42,585 bases of DNA, from contig JAJXYU010000359.1 of the NCBI GenBank assembly GCA_021780395.1, forward strand, positions 1 through 42,585. The letters are read 5' to 3'. Every line of letters begins with the position of its first letter. The first letter of the stretch is position 1. A program made the translations under genes and the position numbers. The DNA comes from Pseudomonadota bacterium (GTDB lineage Bacteria > Pseudomonadota > Gammaproteobacteria > Steroidobacterales > Steroidobacteraceae). This document shows, one piece after another, positions 1 to 7,716 of this stretch. The notes beneath the pieces are model-generated. The model was not told the origin of the DNA. It ran no database searches and saw only the letters and a list, made by a program, of their open reading frames with translations.

Positions 1-213
1 TCGCCCGACGCCCGTGCGAGCGGCGCGCCCTCACCCTCACCCTCACCCTCACCCGCACCCGCACCGGCCGACGGATCCCCGGCTGCGAGCGCCGCCGGGG
101 AATCACCGCGGCGTCGACGGCGCCGCCGCGGGCGAGGCCGGGGCGGCCGTTCGCAGGCCCCCGACGCGACGTCCCCCGACGCGACGCCCGAGGCGACCCC
201 GCCGGACACCTGA
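1..213 (+). CDS. C-terminal tail of a probable RNA-binding protein (partial)
   Basis: The first reading frame is open from the window edge for 70 codons and ends in TGA 8 bp before the convergent yrfG stop. The peptide is a disordered tail: an Ser-Pro/Ala-Pro repeat encoded by a CCCTCA/CCCGCA hexamer array, then an Arg/Gly block (SPRRRRRRGRGRGGRSQ), then an acidic Thr/Pro/Asp end. Basic RGG-like tails of this kind are typical of DEAD-box RNA helicases (RhlB/RhlE type) and RNase E/G-type proteins. That identity is inference, because no catalytic domain is inside the window. The open frame, the base composition and the convergent layout support a real gene end. Confidence 0.5.
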   Translation, partial: SPDARASGAPSPSPSPSPAPAPADGSPAASAAGESPRRRRRRRGRGRGGRSQAPDATSPDATPEATPPDT

Positions 214-221
214 CGCTCGGC

Positions 222-884
222 TCACAGCAGGTCGAGCACGCGATCGATGCCGGTGAACGGCCCGGTGTCCTTCGGACCGCGGCGCGTGTCCGGCCGGCGC
301 ACCGCGCGCAGGCAGCCAATACCATGGCGGCGAGCGCTCTCGAGCACCGGCAGGCTGTCGTCCACGAACAGTGTCCGCGACGCATCGAAAGGCTCGAACC
401 GGCCGAGCCGCGCCCAGAACTGTGCATGCTCCTTCGGCGCGCCGACCGGGTGCGAGGAATACACCGCGTGGAAGTGGCGCGTCAGCGCGACGCGCTCGTC
501 CTTGATCGCGAGCGTCTCGGGGTGCGCGTTGGTGACGAGCACGACGCGCTTGCCGAGGGCGCGGAGCCGCGACAGGAATTCTTCGGCGCCCGGCAGGTAG
601 CGAACCTCGTCGGCGACCGCGCGCTTGAGCGCGCGCACGTCCAGATCGAGCGCGCGCGTCCAGTGATCGATGCAGTACCAGTCCATCGTCCCGGCAACCG
701 CGCGGAATTTCGGCTCGAGCAGTGCACAGGACGCGGATTCGGTCAGACCGTGCCGAACCGCGTAGTGCCGCGGGATCAGCTCGCGCCAGAACCATTCGTC
801 GAACGCAAGGTCCAGCAAGGTCCCGTCCATGTCGAGGAACACGGTCTCGATCGAGACCCAATCGACTGCGGCAGCGGTCGGCAT
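222..884 (-). CDS. yrfG: GMP/IMP nucleotidase YrfG (HAD superfamily)
   Basis: This is a HAD-family phosphatase of 220 residues, close to the 222 of E. coli YrfG, which dephosphorylates purine mononucleotides such as GMP and IMP. Motif I is FLDMDGTLLDL with nucleophile Asp18 and acid/base Asp20. Motif II is LVTNAH, and motif III/IV includes the VGAPKEH lysine and LFVDDSLP. The WFWRELIPRHYA segment after motif I is typical of the YrfG subfamily. The start was placed at the ATG giving the usual short N-terminus; a second ATG four codons upstream is possible. The gene diverges from cysQ with only 19 bp between start codons. I see no Shine-Dalgarno, but a TATGAT hexamer lies 7 nt upstream, so the mRNA may be leaderless. 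Confidence 0.85.
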   Translation of the reverse strand: MPTAAAVDWVSIETVFLDMDGTLLDLAFDEWFWRELIPRHYAVRHGLTESASCALLEPKFRAVAGTMDWYCIDHWTRALDLDVRALKRAVADEVRYLPGAEEFLSRLRALGKRVVLVTNAHPETLAIKDERVALTRHFHAVYSSHPVGAPKEHAQFWARLGRFEPFDASRTLFVDDSLPVLESARRHGIGCLRAVRRPDTRRGPKDTGPFTGIDRVLDLL

Positions 885-888
885 TGCG

Positions 889-899
889 GCTATCATAGC
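889..899. promoter_or_regulatory. Palindromic bidirectional -10 element between yrfG and cysQ
   Basis: The 11-bp palindrome GCTATCATAGC is centred exactly midway between the yrfG and cysQ start codons. It reads TATCAT towards cysQ and TATGAT towards yrfG, and each hexamer ends 7 nt before its ATG. Transcription from these -10-like elements would begin at or next to the start codons, giving two leaderless mRNAs. No good -35 is visible on either side. Promoter function is inference. Confidence 0.5.
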
Positions 900-903
900 G
901 GCG

Positions 904-1689
904 ATGAACGACTTATCCGCGCTCGCCGCCGCCTTGCGACCGGTCGTCGCCGAGGCCGGCGCGGCGATCATGCGTGTGTACGACGGCGATTTCGCGGTGC
1001 GCCGGAAGGCCGACGATACGCCGCTGACCCTGGCCGACCTGGAATCGCAGCGCGTCCTGCTCGAGGGCCTGTCGCGGCTCAGCCCCGGCGTACCGGTTCT
1101 CTCGGAGGAAGCCGCTCACGCGGCCTGGTCCGAGCGCAGCCGGTGGCCCGAATGCTGGCTCGTCGATCCCCTCGACGGCACGCGCGAATTCGTGAAGCGC
1201 AACGGCGAGTTCACGGTCAACGTCGCGCTCGTCGTCGAGCACGAACCCGTGCTCGGCATCGTCGCCGCACCGGCGCTCGGCCTCACCTACTGGGGTGCGG
1301 TCGGACTCGGCGCCTTCCGCGCGCGCGGCAACGACGCCGCGGCGCGGATTCACGTGGCTCCGCGACACGTCCCGATCCGCATCGTCGGCAGCCGCTCGCA
1401 TTCGACCCCGCAGACGGACGCCTATCTGCAGCGCTTCCCGAGTTACGACCTGACCGCGATCGGCAGCTCCCTGAAATTCTGCGTCGTCGCCGAAGGCGCG
1501 GCCGACCTGTACCCGCGTTTCGGTCCGACCAGCGAATGGGACACGGCGGCCGGCCAGGCCGTGCTGGAGGCGGCCGGCGGCCACGTCACGCGGCCGGACG
1601 GCCATCGACTGCGCTACAACTGCCGCGAGTCCTTGCTGAACGGGGATTTCCTCGCATTCAGCGATCCGGCGGTGCTCCCGCCGGCCTGA
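904..1689 (+). CDS. cysQ: 3'(2'),5'-bisphosphate nucleotidase CysQ
   Basis: CysQ belongs to the inositol monophosphatase fold. It hydrolyses 3'-phosphoadenosine 5'-phosphate (PAP) to AMP, removing an inhibitory by-product of sulfate assimilation. The 261-residue length fits the family. The Mg-binding motifs are present: SEEAA near residue 69, DPLDGTREFVKRNGEF near residue 94, and the C-terminal SEWDTAAGQAVLEAAGG. The ATG was chosen because it gives the standard N-terminus, whereas the in-frame start 25 codons upstream runs inside yrfG. There is no clear Shine-Dalgarno; a TATCAT hexamer 7 nt upstream suggests a leaderless transcript. The gene probably ends its own unit, as the next gene converges on it. 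Confidence 0.9.
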   Translation: MNDLSALAAALRPVVAEAGAAIMRVYDGDFAVRRKADDTPLTLADLESQRVLLEGLSRLSPGVPVLSEEAAHAAWSERSRWPECWLVDPLDGTREFVKRNGEFTVNVALVVEHEPVLGIVAAPALGLTYWGAVGLGAFRARGNDAAARIHVAPRHVPIRIVGSRSHSTPQTDAYLQRFPSYDLTAIGSSLKFCVVAEGAADLYPRFGPTSEWDTAAGQAVLEAAGGHVTRPDGHRLRYNCRESLLNGDFLAFSDPAVLPPA

Positions 1690-1700
1690 GGCCGGCAGCC

Positions 1701-2081
1701 TCAGGCGTTGCCCGCCGGCTCGCAGAACTGCAGGGTCGCGTCGAGCAGGGCCGGGATGTCGAATACGACCTCGTCGTCGGCCATGGTCAGCGGGGCGACC
1801 CCGGCGGCCGCGATCAACGCGACCGGCAGATGGATCTGATCCCTGCGCCGGCCGGTCCAGCGATCGACCCGCGCGTCGCCGAAGGCCCGATTGAGCGCAG
1901 TCCAGCGCAGCTCGGCTGCCCGGGCGACGGGCGAGTCGCTGGCGGCTCCGTTCGCCAACCTCGCCGCACCGCTGTCGGCGGCGGTGGCGTCGGCGCGGGC
2001 GACCATCAGCGTTTGGACGTACTGCAGCATCTCGATCGGATCGACCCGCACGGCGAGATCGGTTCGATGGTCGTTCGGCAT
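1701..2081 (-). CDS. Hypothetical protein, 126 aa
   Basis: I do not recognise this protein. It has no signal peptide, membrane segment or known motif. The middle is rich in Ala and Arg, and the C-terminal half has a short conserved-looking stretch (MADDEVVFDIPALLDATLQF). A GGAGGGG sequence 8 nt before the ATG is a strong Shine-Dalgarno, which supports a real gene and this start. It converges on cysQ with an 11-bp gap and diverges from the PHP-domain gene. Function unknown. Confidence 0.6.
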   Translation of the reverse strand: MPNDHRTDLAVRVDPIEMLQYVQTLMVARADATAADSGAARLANGAASDSPVARAAELRWTALNRAFGDARVDRWTGRRRDQIHLPVALIAAAGVAPLTMADDEVVFDIPALLDATLQFCEPAGNA

Positions 2082-2196
2082 GCTCGAGGCCCCTCCGAGG
2101 GTTCAGATGATTCCGGTACGAAGCCGACATGGGGACGCCCCGGCAAAATATCCAGGCCCCGCCCGCAACCGGCGGCCGGAGCGGCCCCGTTTGCCG

Positions 2197-2202
2197 TACA
2201 GT
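2197..2202 (+). promoter_or_regulatory. -10-like hexamer TACAGT before rnmA
   Basis: TACAGT sits 6 nt before the ATG of the PHP-domain gene, where no Shine-Dalgarno is seen. It fits the leaderless geometry found at several other genes here. There is no convincing -35. Confidence 0.35.
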
Positions 2203-2208
2203 GCCCCG

Positions 2209-3054
2209 ATGATCGACCTGCACAGTCATTCGACCTGCTCCGACGGCGCGTTGCCACCGGCGCAGCTCCTCGAACGCGCGGCCGCGGCCGGCCTGCGGGC
2301 GCTCGCGCTGACCGACCACGACACGACCGCAGGCCTCGAGGAGGCGGCCGCGGCCGCGCGCGCGCACCGGGTCCGGCTCGTCCCCGGGATCGAATTCTCC
2401 GCGGCCTGGCGATCTCAGTCGATCCACGTGCTCGGGCTGTGGATCGATCCCGACGCCGCGGTGCTGCGCACCGCGGTCGCCGCTCAGCTCGACCGCCGCC
2501 GGCGCCGGATCCGTGCGATCTGCGAGCGCCTGACGCACAAGGGCCTGCCCGGGGATCGTCTGCTCGCGATGGTCGAGGCACGCGCGACCCTGCCGACCCG
2601 GGCGCACCTCGCCGATGCGCTGGTCGAGGCCGGCTGCGTGCGCGAGCCGCGCGATGCGTTCCGGGTCCATCTCGGACGCGGGCGGGCGGCCCATGTGGCC
2701 GCCGACTGGCCGACGCTCACCGAGATCGTCGGCTGGATCGTTGCCGCCGGCGGGACGGCGTCGCTCGCGCACCCGACCCGGTACCCGTTGTCGGCGACTG
2801 CACGGAATCGACTGCTCACCGACTTTCGTGACGCCGGCGGCCGCGCGCTCGAGATCGGCTGCGGCGGTAATGCGGCGCATCACCTCGACGCCTGCGCCGC
2901 ACTCGCCCGACGATACGGGCTCGACGCCACCGTCGGCTCGGATTTCCACGGGCCGCGCATGCCGTGGAATCCCCTCGGCCGCTTGGCTAAGCTACCGGAC
3001 GGTGTGATCCCGGCGTGGCGAGGTCGCGGAATCGGCGACGACGAGGACGGTTGA
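2209..3054 (+). CDS. rnmA: RNase AM (YciV/TrpH) PHP-domain 5'-3' exoribonuclease/phosphoesterase
   Basis: This PHP-domain metalloenzyme has 281 residues, against about 293 for E. coli YciV. The E. coli enzyme, now called RNase AM, matures 5' ends of rRNA and also hydrolyses 3',5'-nucleotide bisphosphates. The metal-binding motifs are in order: DLHSHSTCSDG at residue 3, ALTDHDT near residue 38, PGIEFS near residue 61, SLAHPTRYPL near residue 185, and GSDFHGP near residue 244. All histidine and aspartate ligands are intact. The ATG was chosen because the PHP domain begins at its second residue. It probably heads a unit with ydcH (6-bp gap) and arfB. Confidence 0.85.
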   Translation: MIDLHSHSTCSDGALPPAQLLERAAAAGLRALALTDHDTTAGLEEAAAAARAHRVRLVPGIEFSAAWRSQSIHVLGLWIDPDAAVLRTAVAAQLDRRRRRIRAICERLTHKGLPGDRLLAMVEARATLPTRAHLADALVEAGCVREPRDAFRVHLGRGRAAHVAADWPTLTEIVGWIVAAGGTASLAHPTRYPLSATARNRLLTDFRDAGGRALEIGCGGNAAHHLDACAALARRYGLDATVGSDFHGPRMPWNPLGRLAKLPDGVIPAWRGRGIGDDEDG

Positions 3055-3060
3055 GCGCCC

Positions 3061-3285
3061 GTGAGCGAAGACGACGACAACGTCGACACCGACCTGTTCA
3101 GGAACATCGAGCGCTTGCGCCAGTTGCGCATCGAGCACCGCGATCTCGATGACGTGATCTCGCGCCTGACGCTCGACTTCCGGGTGGACGAGTTGCAAAT
3201 GAAGCGGCTGAAGAAGCGCAAACTGATGCTGAAGGATCAGATCGCGCGGCTCGAGAGCCAGCTGATCCCCGATCTGAACGCATGA
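3061..3285 (+). CDS. ydcH: YdcH/DUF465 family small protein
   Basis: This 74-residue protein with a GTG start matches the YdcH (DUF465) family of small helical hairpin proteins. The key stretch is RIEHRDLDDVISRL, then KRLKKRKLMLKDQIARLE. The family forms a short antiparallel coiled coil, and its cellular role is still unclear. The gene lies 6 bp after rnmA, and its TGA overlaps the arfB ATG (ATGA), so the three genes are probably co-transcribed with translational coupling to arfB. Confidence 0.8.
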   Translation: MSEDDDNVDTDLFRNIERLRQLRIEHRDLDDVISRLTLDFRVDELQMKRLKKRKLMLKDQIARLESQLIPDLNA

Positions 3286-3689
3286 GCCGCTCGACGATCC
3301 CGGAACGCGATATCGAATGGACCTTCGTCCGCTCCTGCGGGCCGGGCGGGCAGAACGTGAACAAGGTCGCGAGCACCGCGCAGCTGCGCTTCCTGCTCGC
3401 GACGAACGCGACGCTCCCGCCCGAGGTGAAGCAACGGCTGCGGCGCCTCGCAGGCCGGCGGCTCACCGATGACGGCAGCATCGTGATCATCGCGCGCGGC
3501 GAACGCAGCCAGGAACGCAATCGCCGCGAAGCCCTCGAGCGGCTCGAGGATCTCGTCGACCGCGCGCGGATCGAGCCGAAGCCGCGGCGTCGAACCCAGC
3601 CGACCCGGGCGTCGAAGGAACGGCGGCTCGAGGCGAAGCGGCGGCAGGGCGCCTCGAAGCGCGACCGCACCGGCGGCGCCTGGGACTGA
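3282..3689 (+). CDS. arfB: Alternative ribosome-rescue factor ArfB (YaeJ), peptidyl-tRNA hydrolase
   Basis: ArfB releases nascent chains from stalled ribosomes by hydrolysing peptidyl-tRNA in the A site without a stop codon. The release-factor GGQ motif is present (SCGPGGQNVNKV, residues 18-29). The C-terminal tail of about 40 residues is rich in Arg and Lys; in the known family this tail enters the empty mRNA channel. The 135-residue length matches E. coli YaeJ (140). The ATG overlaps the ydcH stop codon. Confidence 0.9.
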   Translation: MSRSTIPERDIEWTFVRSCGPGGQNVNKVASTAQLRFLLATNATLPPEVKQRLRRLAGRRLTDDGSIVIIARGERSQERNRREALERLEDLVDRARIEPKPRRRTQPTRASKERRLEAKRRQGASKRDRTGGAWD

Positions 3690-3721
3690 GCCGCGCGCCA
3701 CCGGGCCGGCGGCGCGCGGCC

Positions 3722-6187
3722 TCAGCCCGAAGTGACCTGCAGGATGCTGTGCCGGATCTGTTCCGAGAGCACGATCTGCGCGTCGACCGCGACCGCGGTG
3801 AGCGCCTCGTCGAAATGCAGCGTGCCATCCTCGCCCGTCCGCACGACGCCGCGCCGGCGCAGCAGCTCGAGGAAGTTGCGGAACATCGCCTTGTCGAAGA
3901 ACTCCGGCGACTCGAGCCCGTAGAGCAGGGTCATGCGCTGCGCGGTCAAGCGGCACCGCTCCTCGAGCGCCTGCTGACCGATGCGGCCGCTCCCGGCGCG
4001 CAGCAGCAACGCGATCGCGAGATAGTAGCGTTCGACCGTCTGGATCGTCGCGGCCGCGAGCCACGACAGGCGCACCGCTTCGGCGGTCGCCGGCGCCGGC
4101 CGGTGCCACTCGTCGCGGTCGGGCGTCGCGCTCAGCAGGCCGAGCCCGGCCAGCACCTCGAGCACGCGCAGCGCGTAGTCGCCGACATCGTCCTCGCTCC
4201 ACCGCAGGAACAGTTCCGCGGCGATATACGGATAGATCCGCGACAACAGCCGCAGGATGTCCGTGGTCCGCATGCTCGCGTTGCCGAGGAAACAGCAGGC
4301 GAGCAGCGACGGGACCGCGAGCAGATGCAGGGTGTTGTTGCGGTAATAGGTCGCGAGCAGCGCCCGGTCGGACGTCATCGACAGGATGTCGCCGAGAGGA
4401 TGGCTGCGCCGCTCGAGCAGCCCGAACTCCTCGGCGTACGCGATCATCTGCGCGCCGCTCGCCGCGGTCACCGTGACCATCGCCCCGTACGGCGCATCGC
4501 GCAACAACTGCCGGTACAGATCGAGTTGCGCGGCGAGGTCGGCTTCCGCGGACGCCTGGCGCGGCGTCGCGAGCAGCGCGGTCGCGACCAGGTTGATCGG
4601 CGTCACGGCCGCGGCGGCGTTGATCCCGGTCACGATGCGCCGCGCGAGCTCACCGACCGCGGCACCGAGCCCTTCGAATCGCGGCTCCTCGCCGCCGGCC
4701 GCACGCTCCCGCCAGCGCGGGTCGTGGGCGTTCAGCACGGCCTCGAGCGCAATCGGCTCGCCGAGATTCACGTGAACCTCGCCGAAGCGCTGGCGTAGCG
4801 CCGGCACGGCCTTCAACAGGCTGGCGACGCTCTCCTTGCGCTTCGGGCGTCCCGCGAGTTCGCTGAGGTAGGTCTCCCCCTCGACGATGCGCTCGTACCC
4901 GAAGTACACGGGGACGAAGGCCACCGGACGCCGCGGATCCTGCAGGTAGCCCTGCACCGTCATCGACAGCATGCCGGTGCGTGGCGGCAGGAGCCGTCCG
5001 GTGCGGCTACGCCCTCCTTCGATGAAATATTCGAGCGGATGCCCGCGCGACAGCATCAGGCCGAGGTACTGCTTGAACACCGACGCGTACAGGGCGTCGC
5101 CCTTGAACGAGCGCCTCAGGAAGAACGCACCCCCCTTGCGCAGGAATCGGCCGACGACCGGCATGTCCAGGTTCACGCCGGCCGCAATGTGCGGAACCGC
5201 GAACCCCTTGTGGTAGATCACGTAGGAGAGCAGCAGATAGTCCATATGGCTGCGATGACAGGGAACGTAGACGATCTCGGTGCCGTCGCCGATCTCCTGC
5301 AAGCGCTCCACGTGACGGAACGTGACGCCGTCGTACAGACGATTCCAGAGCCAGCCGAGCACCAGCGACATGAAGCCGACGAACGTCTGCGAGTAGTTCG
5401 CGGCGATCTCGTCCACACAGCGCTTGGCGGCGAGGATCGCTGCCCGCCGCGAGAGGCCACGCGCACGCGCCTCGGCGCGGATCGCGACCCGCACCGCGCG
5501 CGCCGCGAGCACCCGCGCGACGATCGTGCGCCGATGCGACAGGTCCGGGCCGATCGTCGAGGTGCGTTGCGCGCGCAGCGCCGTGCGCAGCGACCGCACG
5601 ATGCGTCGCGCGACGGCGGCGCTCTCCGCCTCGCCTTGCATCGCTGCGCGCAGCGACACCGGCTCGCCGACGTGCAGCAGCGTGTTGCGGCCGTTGAACA
5701 GGATCGTGAGGAGCCGGCGGACGCGCCCGACGAGACTCCAGGTCTCGGTGAACGGCAGCCGCCACCAGCTCGATTCCTTCGCGGCCGCGCGCCCCCAGAA
5801 CACCGCGACGGGCACGAGATCGACGTCGAACGCCGGATCGGCGGCGACCGCGCTCATCAGGTGCACCAGGGTGCGGGGCGGCCGGCGGTCGACGCGGCCG
5901 CGCAGCAGCCCGACGCGGCGCTCGAGCTCGAAGTGCGCCTGTTCGGTCCGGATCCCGCCGACCAGGAGCCGGCGACTCGGCCGCGGCAGGTTCAATCGGC
6001 CGCAAACCAGTCCGAGCACCGCCAGGTCGCTCTGAGCGTCGCGCTCGAGCACGTAGCACACCGGACGATCGGCCGCCGCGAGCGCGGCGGCCGCGGAATC
6101 CGGCTTCACCGCGACCTTGACCCACGCGACCAGGATCTTGCGCACCAGCCATTGCCAGGCCCGGCCGAGGCCCCACGGAGAACGCAA
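3722..6187 (-). CDS. plsB: Glycerol-3-phosphate 1-O-acyltransferase PlsB
   Basis: PlsB acylates position 1 of sn-glycerol 3-phosphate with acyl-CoA or acyl-ACP, the first step of phospholipid synthesis at the inner membrane. The protein has 821 residues (E. coli 807). The acyltransferase motifs are visible: block I HRSHMD (His311, Asp316), block II FFLRRSFKGDALY, block III EYFIEGGRSRTGRLLPPRTG and block IV VAFVPVYFGYERI. The start is TTG, with AGGAG nine nt upstream. The gene converges on arfB and diverges from the DUF2059-like gene, so its promoter must lie in the short intergenic region. Confidence 0.95.
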   Translation of the reverse strand: MRSPWGLGRAWQWLVRKILVAWVKVAVKPDSAAAALAAADRPVCYVLERDAQSDLAVLGLVCGRLNLPRPSRRLLVGGIRTEQAHFELERRVGLLRGRVDRRPPRTLVHLMSAVAADPAFDVDLVPVAVFWGRAAAKESSWWRLPFTETWSLVGRVRRLLTILFNGRNTLLHVGEPVSLRAAMQGEAESAAVARRIVRSLRTALRAQRTSTIGPDLSHRRTIVARVLAARAVRVAIRAEARARGLSRRAAILAAKRCVDEIAANYSQTFVGFMSLVLGWLWNRLYDGVTFRHVERLQEIGDGTEIVYVPCHRSHMDYLLLSYVIYHKGFAVPHIAAGVNLDMPVVGRFLRKGGAFFLRRSFKGDALYASVFKQYLGLMLSRGHPLEYFIEGGRSRTGRLLPPRTGMLSMTVQGYLQDPRRPVAFVPVYFGYERIVEGETYLSELAGRPKRKESVASLLKAVPALRQRFGEVHVNLGEPIALEAVLNAHDPRWRERAAGGEEPRFEGLGAAVGELARRIVTGINAAAAVTPINLVATALLATPRQASAEADLAAQLDLYRQLLRDAPYGAMVTVTAASGAQMIAYAEEFGLLERRSHPLGDILSMTSDRALLATYYRNNTLHLLAVPSLLACCFLGNASMRTTDILRLLSRIYPYIAAELFLRWSEDDVGDYALRVLEVLAGLGLLSATPDRDEWHRPAPATAEAVRLSWLAAATIQTVERYYLAIALLLRAGSGRIGQQALEERCRLTAQRMTLLYGLESPEFFDKAMFRNFLELLRRRGVVRTGEDGTLHFDEALTAVAVDAQIVLSEQIRHSILQVTSG

Positions 6188-6231
6188 GCTCGCTCACTCC
6201 TCGGTTCGGTCAGCCCGCCGAGCGCAGAGTG

Positions 6232-6237
6232 TACAAT
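6232..6237 (+). promoter_or_regulatory. Candidate -10 box TACAAT upstream of the DUF2059-like gene
   Basis: TACAAT lies 32 nt before the ATG, leaving room for a short leader with the GGAG Shine-Dalgarno. No consensus -35 is visible at the right spacing. Confidence 0.35.
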
Positions 6238-6269
6238 CGCCCCGCTCCCAGCGTCACCCGGAGATCACG

Positions 6270-7157
6270 ATGGCCAGGACCCTGTCATTCCTCCTGTTAT
6301 TCGGCCTGTCGGCGACCGCGCTCGCGGCGCCGTCCACCGTCAGCATCGACATGGCGGGGCGGGTCTATCTCGCCGCCGGCTTGCGGGAGCAGGTCTCCGC
6401 ATCGCTCGACGGGATGCCCGAGAGGTTGCGTCGGATGTTCCTGTCCGAGTCGCACGGCAAGCTCGACGCCGCGCGCCTCGAGGCGGTGACCGCGGCCGCG
6501 AAGCGCACGTTCCGGATCGACGTGTTCGAGCCGTCCGCGCTCGCCGCGTTCGCCGCGCACCTCGATCCGGCGGCGGTCCAGCAGGCGCTCGCGTTCCTCG
6601 CAAGCCCGACCGGCCGACGCATGGTCGCCGCCGACGTCGCGCTCGCGAAGCTCGACCCGGCAGCGACCGACGCGATCGCGAACGGCAAGCTCGCCGCGGC
6701 GGCGACGCCGCAGCGCGCAGCACTCTTTCAGCGGATCGCGACCACGACACGCGCGACCGATTCGGCGGCCGAGGTGTACATGACGATGGGCCGATCGCTC
6801 GCCGTGGGCAAGGCGATGGGCTACGGGCTCGACCTGAAGGAGGCGCGCGCGAGCGTCGGCAAGAAGACGCCACCGCCGGCGGATCTGCTGAAGAGCCTGG
6901 CGGTTCCGCTCGAGCGGTACGTCGCGTACGACTATCGCGATCTCAGTGACGCGGATTTGCGCAGCATGCTGGCGTTCTTCGATTCCCCTGCCGGAAAGAC
7001 CTACGTGAACGCGTCGATCGCCGCGTTGACGGCCGGCTATCGGTCGATGAGCCGTCGCTGCGGCGAGCGGATCGGCGAGAGCTGGCGGGAGATCGCGCGC
7101 AGCGAGGCGCAGGACTCGGCGGTATCGACGCCGAACCCGCCGCGGCCGAACCCGTAG
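6270..7157 (+). CDS. Secreted DUF2059-like protein with two repeat modules
   Basis: This 295-residue protein starts with a clear Sec signal peptide (MARTLSFLLLFGLSATALA, cleavage after AlaLeuAla). The mature part contains two copies of a helical module that resembles DUF2059: ALAFLASPTGRRMVAADVAL near residue 108 and MLAFFDSPAGKTYVNASIAA near residue 233. DUF2059 proteins are periplasmic and poorly understood. The ATG has GGAG eight nt upstream. The C-terminus is a short disordered Pro-rich tail. It converges on the alpha/beta hydrolase gene. The domain call rests on motif similarity only. Confidence 0.65.
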   Translation: MARTLSFLLLFGLSATALAAPSTVSIDMAGRVYLAAGLREQVSASLDGMPERLRRMFLSESHGKLDAARLEAVTAAAKRTFRIDVFEPSALAAFAAHLDPAAVQQALAFLASPTGRRMVAADVALAKLDPAATDAIANGKLAAAATPQRAALFQRIATTTRATDSAAEVYMTMGRSLAVGKAMGYGLDLKEARASVGKKTPPPADLLKSLAVPLERYVAYDYRDLSDADLRSMLAFFDSPAGKTYVNASIAALTAGYRSMSRRCGERIGESWREIARSEAQDSAVSTPNPPRPNP

Positions 7158-7161
7158 CGCC

Positions 7162-7677
7162 TCAGCCCGGCCCGAGGGACTCGAGGAACGCCCGCAACAG
7201 CCGTCCGATCTCGGGAATCCGGTCCTGCAGCCGATGATCGGAGTCCAGCAGGTGCAACTCGGCGCGGTGCTCTCGGGCCCAGCGGATGCTGTGGTCGACC
7301 GGGACGATCTCGTCGCGCCAGCCGTGCACGATCGCGGCCGGACAGCCGCAGTCCCGTGGCGTATGGGCCTCGAAGCCGGGCATGTAGAACGCCGGCGCGA
7401 GCAGGAACAGCCCGCGCGCGCCGAGCGCGCGCGCGGCGGCCGCCGACACGTGTCCGCCGAGGCTCGACCCGACGAGCACGATCGGGGGGGCATGGCCACG
7501 GCCGATCTCGATCAGCCGGGCGACGCGAGCGCACGGATCCTCGATCCCGCGGTAGTCGACCGATTCGACGGCGTCCCCGAGGTCGCGCACGACCGCCGCG
7601 AGCGCGGTGATCTTCGCGCCCCAGGGTCCGCTCTCCTTCCCGTGCGAGAAGATCACGGTGCGTGCGGTCGGCGTCAT
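7162..7677 (-). CDS. Alpha/beta hydrolase (small esterase-like)
   Basis: This is a compact alpha/beta hydrolase of 171 residues. The nucleophile elbow is GSSLGG (LVGSSLGGHVSA). The likely acid Asp is in GWRDEIVP and the catalytic His in LLDSDHRLQD, giving an ordered Ser-Asp-His triad. The N-terminal VIFSHGKESG supplies the oxyanion-hole region. It resembles YqiA/dienelactone-hydrolase-like esterases; the substrate is unknown. The chosen ATG has GGGGA upstream, and an in-frame ATG ten codons earlier is possible. It follows the sheath gene on the same strand with a gap of 39 bp or less and may be co-transcribed. Confidence 0.7.
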   Translation of the reverse strand: MTPTARTVIFSHGKESGPWGAKITALAAVVRDLGDAVESVDYRGIEDPCARVARLIEIGRGHAPPIVLVGSSLGGHVSAAAARALGARGLFLLAPAFYMPGFEAHTPRDCGCPAAIVHGWRDEIVPVDHSIRWAREHRAELHLLDSDHRLQDRIPEIGRLLRAFLESLGPG

Positions 7678-7716
7678 CGAATCGATTCCCCGCGGCGACA
7701 TCCGCAACGACCGCGC

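Noticed and set aside
25..66. CCCTCA/CCCGCA hexamer array as a CRISPR or satellite repeat
   Set aside because: The units are only 6 bp with no spacers, and in frame they code a Ser-Pro/Ala-Pro linker in the tail of a partial gene.
324..2831. An 835-codon plus-strand open frame across yrfG, cysQ and rnmA
   Set aside because: It is a by-product of high GC third positions; the genes it overlaps have clear family motifs, and this frame has an Arg-rich composition without domains.
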